Below are positions 9,192 to 16,060 of a DNA stretch of 64,000 nt, in pieces. The stretch's first letter is position 1. Every line of letters starts with the position of its first letter. Under the pieces are notes generated by a model that was given only the letters and a program-made list of their open reading frames with translations, had not been told where the DNA came from and did not search any database. Source of the DNA: Alteromonas profundi (GTDB lineage Bacteria > Pseudomonadota > Gammaproteobacteria > Enterobacterales > Alteromonadaceae); assembly GCF_010500865.1 (NCBI RefSeq), contig NZ_JAAAWN010000020.1:1-64000 (forward strand), in the 5' to 3' direction. The position numbers were made by a program, and so were the translations under genes.

Positions 9192-10276
9192 TAGGCCGCT
9201 CCTGAGGTTTTTAAGTGCTGACGAGACTTCATAAGAGGCTGAATCTTGGTGCCGAAATCGTCCATACCTTTTAAAAAGTCATCAAAGGTAAGCAGCACCC
9301 CTTCACAGCCCGGTACTGTCGCAATGTCATCGAGCATTGAAGCTACCGACTCATACGAGCCCACTAGGGTACCCATGTTAAGGTTCACTGCAGAAGTTGG
9401 GTTGGTCATATCGCGGATATTTGTATCCTTACCCGACTTCTTATCAGCAGCGCCCTGCGTTGCCATCCAATCAAGCGCCGATTGATCTTTCCCTTCTTTA
9501 TAGCTTTCCCATTTCGCCATGGCTTTCTCGTCGGTGTCATCGGCAATTACCATCATAAGCACCGCAGAACCCACACTACGTCCGTGCTTTTCAGCCGCTT
9601 CAGTTAGCCGCTCTGCAGTGGGTGCAAACGCGGTAGGCGTATTGACACCTTTACCAAAACAAAAGTTGTAGTCGGCGTGGCGAGCGGAGAAATCCATGCC
9701 CGCGGCACTTTGGCCTGCGCAAATAAGCGGTATTTTACGCTGCGGTTTTGGCAGCATTCGACAGTCATCCATTTGAAAATGCTCGCCTTTAAAATCGCTT
9801 TTCCCGGTTTCCCACAACTCTTTTACCACCTTGATATATTCATCAAGGTACTCATAGCGGTTACCGAAAAACTCGTCGCCCGGCCACATCCCCATTTGCG
9901 AATATTCGGGACGCTGCCACCCAGTAACTAAGTTCACGCCAAAGCGGCCGTTGGAAATTGAGTCGATGGTAGTTGCCATACGGGCCATGATCGCCGGAGG
10001 TAAAACTAAGGTCGCCGCCGTGGCGTAAAGCTGAATTTTTGAAGTGACCGCAGCAAGGCCAGCCATTAGGGTGAAAGATTCTAAGTTGTAATCCCAAAAT
10101 TCCGTTTCCCCGCCAAACCCTCGCAATTTGATCATAGAGAGTGCGAAATCCATGTCGTACTTTTCAGCCTTCATCACAATTTCTTTATTGAGATCGAAAG
10201 TTGGTTTGAACTGAGGAGAATTTTTAGAAATTAACCAGCCGTTGTTACCAATCGGAATAAATACACCAATATCCAT
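9191..10276 (-). CDS. rutA: RutA, pyrimidine monooxygenase
   Basis: A 361-residue flavin-dependent monooxygenase of the luciferase-like fold that opens the uracil or thymine ring. It starts [19 protein letters not shown] and carries the expected [19 protein letters not shown] and [19 protein letters not shown] segments. It is the first gene of the cluster, reading away from rutR. Its 303-base upstream region holds a RutR-like operator at 10440-10457, so repression by RutR and induction by pyrimidines is the expected control. Confidence 0.95.
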   Translation of the reverse strand: MDIGVFIPIGNNGWLISKNSPQFKPTFDLNKEIVMKAEKYDMDFALSMIKLRGFGGETEFWDYNLESFTLMAGLAAVTSKIQLYATAATLVLPPAIMARMATTIDSISNGRFGVNLVTGWQRPEYSQMGMWPGDEFFGNRYEYLDEYIKVVKELWETGKSDFKGEHFQMDDCRMLPKPQRKIPLICAGQSAAGMDFSARHADYNFCFGKGVNTPTAFAPTAERLTEAAEKHGRSVGSAVLMMVIADDTDEKAMAKWESYKEGKDQSALDWMATQGAADKKSGKDTNIRDMTNPTSAVNLNMGTLVGSYESVASMLDDIATVPGCEGVLLTFDDFLKGMDDFGTKIQPLMKSRQHLKTSGAA

Positions 10277-10439
10277 GTTGTTCCCTCTGCTTGTATGCGT
10301 TTTGAGCTGCTAGAACAGCTTTTTGTCAGGTTGCCGAGTTCAAAAATTTGAAGAGGCGGTACACAGATTAGACAGCATAAAACAGGCCAATATATGTTTT
10401 TTAATCTAATCAATAACTTACAAAATAGCATGAATGAAA

Positions 10440-10457
10440 TTGGACCTGTTGGTTCAA
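10440..10457. promoter_or_regulatory. Putative RutR operator in the rutA/rutR gap
   Basis: TTGGACCTGTTGGTTCAA is an imperfect inverted repeat, with 7-bp arms around TGTT and one mismatch. It resembles the E. coli RutR consensus TTGACCA-N2-TGGTCAA, sharing ACC-N4-GGT but with one extra base in each outer arm. It is the best palindrome in this 302-base divergent promoter region. I see nothing else recognisable in the gap. Confidence 0.5.
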
Positions 10458-10584
10458 TTTGAAACATCAAGTCCAGTGCAAATGAACTTAATTGGTGCAA
10501 TTTTGTTCAAACAGGTTTATAGCGGTTAAAACAACGCGTAAACTACGTGGGAGAATTAAAATTGCTGCAGTTTAAGAAGTGACG

Positions 10585-11250
10585 ATGGCAGAAAATAAAG
10601 TAAATGAAAAAATAGCGCGTACATTTAGCCCTACCGCGCAAAGGCGGCGTGATAAGGCGCTACAAGAAAAACGCAGTCGTATTATGCAGTCTGCCCTAGC
10701 GCTATTTTCTAAAAATGGCGTAAATGGCACCACAGTAGAGCAAATTTCCGAATTAGCGAACGTGTCTAAGAGTAACCTGCTTTATTACTTTAAAAGCAAA
10801 GACGGCTTATATTTAGCCGTTATCAGCCACCTGCTCGATGTATGGTTGAGCCCCTTACACCGCTTCTCGGCTGAACAAGATCCTATGGTTACCCTAAGTG
10901 AATACATTAAGTTAAAGCTTGAGATGTCGCGGGACAATCCAGCGGAATCAAAGCTCTTTTGCATGGAAGTGGTTCAAGGCGCCCCGTTGTTAATCAAAGA
11001 GCTAGGTACGCCCCTTAAAGCCTTACTCGAAGCTAAAAGCGCAGTAATAAACGCGTGGATAGCAGAAGGCAAGCTCAAACCCGTGGAACCTGTTCATTTA
11101 ATCTTTAGTATTTGGGCTGTAACCCAACACTATGCCGATTTTAGTGTTCAGATTAAAGCTGTAACCGGTACCGACTTGAGCGATCCAGTTTTCTTTGAAA
11201 GTACCTTAAAGAACATCCAGCATATTATCTTAGATGGCTTAAAGCCTTAA
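10585..11250 (+). CDS. rutR: RutR, TetR-family regulator of pyrimidine catabolism
   Basis: A TetR-type repressor of about 221 residues. The N-terminal helix-turn-helix covers roughly residues 35-80 (FSKNGVNGTTVEQISELANVSK, then NLLYYFKSKDGLYLAV), and the ligand domain contains RDNPAESKLFCMEVVQGAPLL and THE IWAVTQHYADFSVQ-like segments typical of RutR. In E. coli RutR releases DNA on binding uracil or thymine. The ATG at 10585 is chosen; a GTG six bases earlier (10579) is also possible. It is divergent from rutABCDEF, and a repeat element begins six bases after its stop codon. Confidence 0.92.
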   Translation: MAENKVNEKIARTFSPTAQRRRDKALQEKRSRIMQSALALFSKNGVNGTTVEQISELANVSKSNLLYYFKSKDGLYLAVISHLLDVWLSPLHRFSAEQDPMVTLSEYIKLKLEMSRDNPAESKLFCMEVVQGAPLLIKELGTPLKALLEAKSAVINAWIAEGKLKPVEPVHLIFSIWAVTQHYADFSVQIKAVTGTDLSDPVFFESTLKNIQHIILDGLKP

Positions 11251-11256
11251 CAATAA

Positions 11257-11312
11257 TGGGGTCAGAGTTAATTACCGCCGAAAGCCCCCTAAGGGAAAGT
11301 ACTCTGACCCCA
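11257..11312. repeat. GGGGTCAGAGT inverted-repeat element, copy 2
   Basis: TGGGGTCAGAGT (11257-11268) and ACTCTGACCCCA (11301-11312) are perfect 12-base inverted arms separated by 32 bases. It begins six bases after the rutR stop codon. As RNA it would make a very stable hairpin and could terminate rutR transcription, though it lacks a clear U-run. No transposase gene is attached. Confidence 0.85.
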
Positions 11313-11361
11313 CGTTTTCGTGATAAACTAAGACACTATTTTTATAAAGTAGCGATCTTAA

Positions 11362-11580
11362 ATGAACCAACAACCTAATAACCCGCTTCACGGCCTTACT
11401 TTGGAAAAAGTTGTCACCCAACTGTATGAATACTATGGCTGGGAAGGGTTGTACTACCGCATTAAAATAAATTGTTTTGATAACGACCCGTCAATTAAAT
11501 CATCGCTAAAATTTCTGCGTAAGACCCAGTGGGCGAGGGAAAAAGTAGAGCAGCTTTATATTCAGACGTTTTGCCAATAG
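11362..11580 (+). CDS. VF530-like small DNA-binding protein (DUF2132)
   Basis: A 72-residue protein matching the VF530/DUF2132 family almost from end to end: [21 protein letters not shown], then [29 protein letters not shown]. The family is reported as a small helical DNA-binding protein of unknown cellular role. It stands alone between the repeat element and the truncated ligK region. The ribosome site is weak, and nothing suggests cotranscription with rutR. Confidence 0.85.
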   Translation: MNQQPNNPLHGLTLEKVVTQLYEYYGWEGLYYRIKINCFDNDPSIKSSLKFLRKTQWAREKVEQLYIQTFCQ

Positions 11581-11657
11581 TCGGCTTTAAAAAGCGGTTG
11601 CCTTAGTAGTACTGCGCTTAGTATTGAAACAAGCATAGGTGATTTAATTCAGCCCGG

Positions 11658-11978
11658 TTAGCTGTGTCGGATCAGATTTATATATTCGGTGGTTGGTAAT
11701 ATATCCAACCACCTATCGTCGCAAAAAAAAACGTCGCTAATCTCATGTCGTTCGCACAAGCTTGGCAGTTCACTGGGGTAGCGACACATGACACCATCTA
11801 TATCCGTGTTGTACTTCCAAGGGTCGTCTGTAATGAAACAATGCACCTTATGCCCGCGACTAACCATTAAGCGAAACAATCGATACTCGGTATAGTCGGT
11901 TCCCACGATAATAACCACTCTTAGGCTTTCAAGCGTTTTAAAACGCCTGAAAATACGTGGCAAACGTGACCGCGCCAC
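11658..11978 (-). CDS. Small Rossmann-like protein of unknown function
   Basis: A 106-residue protein. After a basic N-terminus it has a beta-alpha-beta start (LRVVIIVGTDYTEYRLFRLMV) and then GHKVHCFITDDPWKYNTDIDGV, the layout of the N-terminal nucleotide- or CoA-binding domain of sugar epimerases and PglD-like proteins. The classic glycine pattern is weak. The GTG start directly follows the stop codon of the ligK remnant (TAAGTG), so it may have been translationally coupled to that gene. It could be a complete small protein or a leftover of a larger one; I do not recognise a specific family. Confidence 0.5.
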   Translation of the reverse strand: MARSRLPRIFRRFKTLESLRVVIIVGTDYTEYRLFRLMVSRGHKVHCFITDDPWKYNTDIDGVMCRYPSELPSLCERHEISDVFFCDDRWLDILPTTEYINLIRHS

Positions 11979-12536
11979 TTATTTGTCAGCCTCCCACGCA
12001 GCCACATCATCATAATATTGCAAACCATGTTCTTCTAACCGCGGGCGCATATTATATATATCAAGCCCCAACACTCCTTTTGCCAATAGCTCGCGCTTTT
12101 CTTCTTCTTTTTGCTCTCGCTTATTAGCATTAACCAATGCCATATCTGCATTTTTACGTGCTACAACGCAAACACCATCATCATCGGCAACAATTGCATC
12201 ACCTGGGTGTATAAGCTGACCTGCACACACGATAGGAACGTTTACACTGCCGAGGGTATTTTTCACCGTGCCTTTTGCTGAAATGGCCCGAGACCATACG
12301 GGAAAGTCCATTTCTTTGAGATCGCGCACATCTCGAACTCCCGCATCAATAATAAGGCCGCGTACACCTCGCGCTTGCGCAGATGTGGCAAGCAAGTCAC
12401 CAAACATGCCATCTGTGTTATCGGTGGTACAGCCCACGACCAAAATATCGCCAGGCTGACATAACTCAATTGCCACGTGTAGCATCCAGTTATCACCAGG
12501 TTGAGCAAGCACGGTTACCGCGTTACCGGCGATACC
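11979..12536 (-). pseudogene. ligK: 5'-truncated LigK/RraA-type HMG/CHA aldolase remnant
   Basis: The frame encodes the C-terminal three quarters of a 4-carboxy-4-hydroxy-2-oxoadipate aldolase/oxaloacetate decarboxylase of the RraA-like fold: [61 protein letters not shown] and ADDDGVCVV. Family members have about 225-240 residues. Here similarity runs back only to [11 protein letters not shown] and then hits an in-frame stop at 12537-12539, so roughly 50 N-terminal residues are missing. The 177-residue frame from an internal GTG lacks the first strand and helix. The parent enzyme acts in gallate and protocatechuate 4,5-cleavage. It abuts a truncated TonB receptor. Confidence 0.82.
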
Positions 12537-12545
12537 TTAAGGTAT
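12532..12545. repeat. 14-bp palindrome at a gene-fusion junction
   Basis: ATACCTTAAGGTAT is a perfect palindrome exactly where the 5'-truncated ligK (minus) and the 5'-truncated TonB receptor (plus) meet. Both genes point away from it and both lack their beginnings. It marks a probable deletion endpoint that removed a shared divergent promoter region. Confidence 0.7.
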
Positions 12546-13414
12546 ATCAAACCCAAAACGTGTTGGGCGAAGATGAGGTTAACCGTGAGGAAAGTAGAAG
12601 TGAAAGTAAATTCACGCCCTCATTCACCGTTCAATGGCAAGCATCTGACGATATGAACCTTTTTGCTACCTACGCTAAAGGGCATAAAACCGGCGGTTTC
12701 AGTGACCGCATAGAAGATCCAGAGGGCGATATTGAATTCGATGCAGAAGAGGTTTCCAGTATTGAATTAGGTGCTAAAACCACATGGCTAGATGGTGCCT
12801 TGAGCCTAAACGCTAACTATTTTTCGATGGACATTGAAGGGTTGCAGCTTTCCACACAGCTTGAAGGTACCGTGGCAGCATTTACCGTAGACAATGCAGC
12901 CGACAGTACCAGTGAAGGTATTGAAATTGAGATGAAATTTTATGCGCATGAGAACTGGAATTTAGGAGGCAACTACTCGTATACAGATGCCAGTTATGAT
13001 GAGTTTATCGGGGGAGCAGACTGCGCCGAGCGCCTACGTAATAGCGATGGCGTATGTGACCTAAGTGGTGAACCTTTAATATTTGCACCTAAAAATAAAT
13101 GGTCATTGTTTGCTGAATACTATCATGATGACTTGTTTGGTGACTGGGATTTCAATGCAAGAACTGACATTGCGTTCACCGATGAACACTACACCGACAT
13201 TTCCTATTTTGATGGCGCTAAGCAAGGTGACTATACTACATACAATGCCAGTATGCGGGTCGTCTCTCCAAACGAAGATATTACTATCTCGCTTATCGGC
13301 AAGAACTTAACTGATGAGAAAATAATGGCATGGGGCCTCCCTTCTGGCCCGAATATTTTAGCGGCTATGGCCCCTCCTCGTGAACTAACGCTGAAGGTGA
13401 GTTACCGCTATTAA
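12542..13414 (+). pseudogene. C-terminal remnant of a TonB-dependent receptor
   Basis: About 290 residues of receptor beta-barrel, from a SRSESKFTPSFTVQW segment through LFATYAKGHKTGGFSD to a final strand LTLKVSYRY. The signal peptide, plug and first half of the barrel (probably more than 400 residues) are absent. The open frame continues upstream to 12383 only by reading antisense through the ligK remnant. With no export signal it cannot work as a receptor. A good terminator follows at 13453, consistent with a formerly normal gene. Confidence 0.85.
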
Positions 13415-13452
13415 ACGGCAGTCTGTTTAACACAACAGCCAACATGCCTCTA

Positions 13453-13486
13453 AAAGGCCAGCGTTGTCATTAGCGCTGGCCTTTTT
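13453..13486 (+). terminator. Rho-independent terminator of the TonB remnant
   Basis: AAAGGCCAGCG (13453-13463) pairs with CGCTGGCCTTT (13474-13484), followed by a T-run. Confidence 0.85.
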
Positions 13487-13591
13487 TATTTGCCTTAATA
13501 ATTTATAAGTACTACTTGAAGCGTATTTATTATCTTGCCTAACAATAATGTTTTTACATACGTTTTTCTGTTGGTATCCCACTGTTGGGAG

Positions 13592-13620
13592 TTGATATTC
13601 AAAAAAATTACCGTTAAATT
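13592..13620 (+). promoter_or_regulatory. Putative sigma-70 promoter of the Trp leader
   Basis: TTGATA (13592-13597), a 17-base spacer and TAAATT (13615-13620). Transcription would be expected to start around 13626-13628, at or next to the ATG of the leader peptide (13627), which would make the leader mRNA leaderless. No Shine-Dalgarno sequence lies before that ATG, which fits. Confidence 0.5.
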
Positions 13621-13626
13621 ATCTGC

Positions 13627-13680
13627 ATGAAATACTTTTCAACGTCTACATCATCCTTCTTCTGGTGGCGCTCTATATAG
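13627..13680 (+). CDS. Trp-Trp leader peptide of the auxiliary TrpRS gene
   Basis: A 17-codon frame encodes MKYFSTSTSSFFWWRSI and ends at TAG 13678-13680. Codons 13 and 14 are tandem TGG (13663-13668). Tryptophan is the rarest residue, and a WW pair in a short peptide directly before a tryptophanyl-tRNA synthetase gene is the hallmark of ribosome-mediated attenuation, as in trpL. A 16-base palindrome CGCTCTATATAGAGCG starts just after the Trp codons and spans the stop codon, so a ribosome stalled on TGG would block that hairpin. Function is inferred from layout. Confidence 0.78.
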   Translation: MKYFSTSTSSFFWWRSI

Positions 13681-13741
13681 AGCGGCGCTGAATTCTTACA
13701 TTCTTAAGCTGCTGGAAGGTAGCTAAGACTGTAATTTCTTT

Positions 13742-13780
13742 TATATCTCCAGTAGCGATCTGTTCAACCTAGGAGATATA
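13742..13780 (+). promoter_or_regulatory. Hairpin hiding the trpS2 ribosome-binding site
   Basis: TATATCTCC (13742-13750) is a perfect complement of GGAGATATA (13772-13780), which is the Shine-Dalgarno sequence of the gene starting at ATG 13784. When formed, this 9-bp stem would block translation. Upstream of it CTTAAGCT and AGCTAAG (about 13703-13727) can form a further hairpin. With the Trp leader peptide this suggests control of translation by charged tRNA-Trp. I found no clear terminator between the leader and the gene. Confidence 0.65.
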
Positions 13781-13783
13781 CCC

Positions 13784-14806
13784 ATGAACACAAAACAAGG
13801 TGCTGATAAGCCGGAGATTATTCTGACCGGAGACAGAGCGACAGGGCCGTTACATCTCGGTCATTATGTCGGTTCTCTAAAGCAACGCGTAACTTTGCAA
13901 GAAATTCACGAGCAAACGATTCTTGTGGCTGATATGCAAGGTCTTACTGATAATGCGTACAATCCGAAAAAAGTATCATCCAACATTTTAAATATCGTTG
14001 CTGATTATCTAGCTGTTGGTATCGCCCCCTCTAAAACAACTATTTGCCTTCAGTCACAGCTCCCCGCCCTTGCTGAGTTGACTATGTATTACAACAACCT
14101 TGTAACCATCAGTCGGCTAGAGAGAAATCCGACCGTTAAGAGTGAAATCCAAAACAAAGGATTTGAACGATCTATCCCCGCAGGTTTTCTAACATACCCT
14201 ATATCGCAAGCAGCTGATATAACGGGGTTTAATGCATCTTTAGTGCCTGTTGGAGATGACCAGTTACCCATGCTTGAACAAACTAATGAGATAGTGAGAA
14301 AGGTTAACTCACTAGCAGGACGTATTGTCCTAAGTGAGTGTAGGCCTTTACTAAGTAATGCGCCGCGGCTTCCTAGTACAGATGGAAAAAATAAGATGTC
14401 TAAGTCGTTGGGCAACGCAATTAACTTAGGGGCTACTGAAAAAGAGATCTCCGCAGCTGTAAAATCCATGTATACCGACCCTAATCACCTAAAGGTTGAA
14501 GACCCCGGTAAAGTCGAAGGAAATATCGTTTTTACTTATCTCGATGCCTTTCATCCTGATGAGGGCTATATCAGCCAGTTAAAAGAGCACTATCGTCGTG
14601 GAGGTCTTGGTGACGGTACAACGAAAAAAGTACTGGAAGAGTGTTTGCAGGATATGCTTCGACCTATAAGAAAAAGAAGAGGCGAGTTTTTAAATGATAA
14701 GGCTCAACTAGTAGATATTTTAATCAAGGGAAGCCAAATTTCTAGAGAGAAAACAGCGAAAGTACTTTTCAATGTTAAAGATATTTTTGGATTGAATATT
14801 TTCTGA
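13784..14806 (+). CDS. trpS: Auxiliary tryptophanyl-tRNA synthetase
   Basis: A 340-residue class I synthetase charging tRNA-Trp. The HIGH motif is PLHLGHYVG near residue 25 and the KMSKS motif is KNKMSKSLGN near residue 205; SAADITGFNASLVPVGDDQ-like tRNA/tryptophan pocket segments are present (visible as SQAADITGFN then LVPVGDDQLPM). The sequence seems divergent from the common housekeeping TrpRS, and the leader-peptide control suggests a second, inducible copy. At the place where Bacillus TrpRS has DQH (His43, linked to indolmycin sensitivity as I recall) this protein reads DMQ. Resistance to a TrpRS inhibitor is therefore a reasonable but unproven role. Confidence 0.9.
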   Translation: MNTKQGADKPEIILTGDRATGPLHLGHYVGSLKQRVTLQEIHEQTILVADMQGLTDNAYNPKKVSSNILNIVADYLAVGIAPSKTTICLQSQLPALAELTMYYNNLVTISRLERNPTVKSEIQNKGFERSIPAGFLTYPISQAADITGFNASLVPVGDDQLPMLEQTNEIVRKVNSLAGRIVLSECRPLLSNAPRLPSTDGKNKMSKSLGNAINLGATEKEISAAVKSMYTDPNHLKVEDPGKVEGNIVFTYLDAFHPDEGYISQLKEHYRRGGLGDGTTKKVLEECLQDMLRPIRKRRGEFLNDKAQLVDILIKGSQISREKTAKVLFNVKDIFGLNIF

Positions 14807-14933
14807 GTAACTTATTTTCAACAGCCAGCTTTTAGAGGTTCGATACCCGAATTTCTAGAAGAAGCTGTTTCTGTAAACGTGATAAGAATAAATTATTTGA
14901 GTGTAGTAGATATAGGTTAGACAAGTAATAAAA

Positions 14934-14964
14934 AAGCTGCATGCCATCATCGGCCATGCAGCTT
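14934..14964 (-). terminator. Terminator downstream of the MFS remnant
   Basis: AAGCTGCATG (14934-14943) pairs with CATGCAGCTT (14955-14964), with an A-run at 14931-14935, so the U-run lies on the minus-strand transcript. Confidence 0.8.
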
Positions 14965-14990
14965 AGCAAACATTCACTTACAGCTAAATA

Positions 14991-15998
14991 TTAGGGGCGT
15001 TGTTCTTGCTTCGGGTATTTCCCCATAGCCAAGAAAAGTAGAATACAAAGAACCATCATCCCTATGGATATCATTAATATTGTACTGTATCCACCCGCAC
15101 CAGCCTTACCATAAATTGGAGGCGCAACACCTGCTCCTACCGCAAAAAAGGCAAAGATGCCGCCAAATACAGAAGAGTAATGACGTGGACCAAAATATTT
15201 TCCGGTGAGATACGCGAGCAAATCTAACTCGGCGCCAGCTGCCAACCCCAAGGTAAGTGCTACCATCACCGCCACCGTCACTGATCCAGGCATCCAAACC
15301 AGAAGTGATATAGAAATAATAGGCAAAAGGAAAATCACCGACGCTACACCGGGAGCCCAAAAACGGTCTACCAAAGCGCCGACAGCTAAGCGGCCAATGA
15401 TAATGGTTACTCCTAAAACAGAGGCCACCCACGCAATTGTGCCGCCTTGCAAGCCTTTACTTAGTAAAATAGGTTTGAAGTTAGACAATAAGCCAACAAT
15501 GACAACCGCAGTTAAAAACAACACAAACCCGAGGATCCAAAACTGTTTGCTTTTCATGGCTTCTCGGCGAGATACTCCCCACACACCTTTGTCACTAACG
15601 TTCGCCTCTTTCGCAACAGCATTAGGAGAGCGTTTAAATAAAGCAATAACAAAGGGTAAGGAAATCACCACCAGGCCAATACCGATAGCTTGATAGGCGG
15701 TTCTCCAACCGAACTCAGCAATTAAGTAGCTTGCTGAAGGAGGTAGCACCAATGCGCCTAAGCCAGTCCCCGTCATGGTCAGGCCAATGGCTTTACCTTT
15801 GTGCTCAACAAAGTAATCGTTGAGTATGGTTGTCCAAATAATGGGCAAAGAACCTGCCCCAAGGATGGCTAATAGGACAAAACTGGCATACCACAATACA
15901 AGAGAGCCATTATTCATGGAAATTGCGATATAGCCCACCGCGTGCCTGGGAGAGAATAAAAAACCAGAAGTGCTGCTTACCCTTTCAGGGGGGAGCAT
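14991..15998 (-). pseudogene. 5'-truncated MFS transporter
   Basis: A 335-residue frame of a major facilitator of the monocarboxylate/oxalate-formate-like type. Recognisable similarity begins only at VGYIAISMNNGS, which corresponds to transmembrane helix 3, and continues through GAGSLPIIWTTILNDYF, FGWRTAYQAIG and the second bundle to the C-terminus. Helices 1 and 2 and the conserved loop between helices 2 and 3 (roughly 70-80 residues) are missing. The first 20 residues (MLPPERVSSTSGFLFS) are atypical. Copy 3 of the GGGGTCAGAGT element lies nine bases before the first codon, suggesting that a rearrangement there removed the 5' end. A shortened functional carrier cannot be excluded. Confidence 0.65.
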
Positions 15999-16006
15999 AG
16001 AACAAA

Positions 16007-16045
16007 GGGGTCAGAGTTAATTTTACTAAAAAATACTCTGACCCC
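16007..16045. repeat. GGGGTCAGAGT inverted-repeat element, copy 3
   Basis: GGGGTCAGAGT (16007-16017) and ACTCTGACCCC (16035-16045) are perfect 11-base arms 17 bases apart. It lies in the 62-base gap between the TonB receptor stop codon and the truncated MFS frame. GTCAGAGTTAATT is shared with copy 2 beyond the arm. Confidence 0.88.
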
Positions 16046-16060
16046 ATTTACTCATTTACT

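Noticed and set aside
12383-12541. Upstream part of the open frame containing the TonB remnant.
   Set aside because: It is antisense to the well-conserved ligK coding sequence; receptor-like sequence begins only at the palindrome.
14836-14860. GAGGTTCGATACCCGA, resembling a tRNA T-arm, considered as a tRNA fragment or attachment site.
   Set aside because: The flanking five bases do not pair as a T-stem and no acceptor or anticodon arm is nearby.
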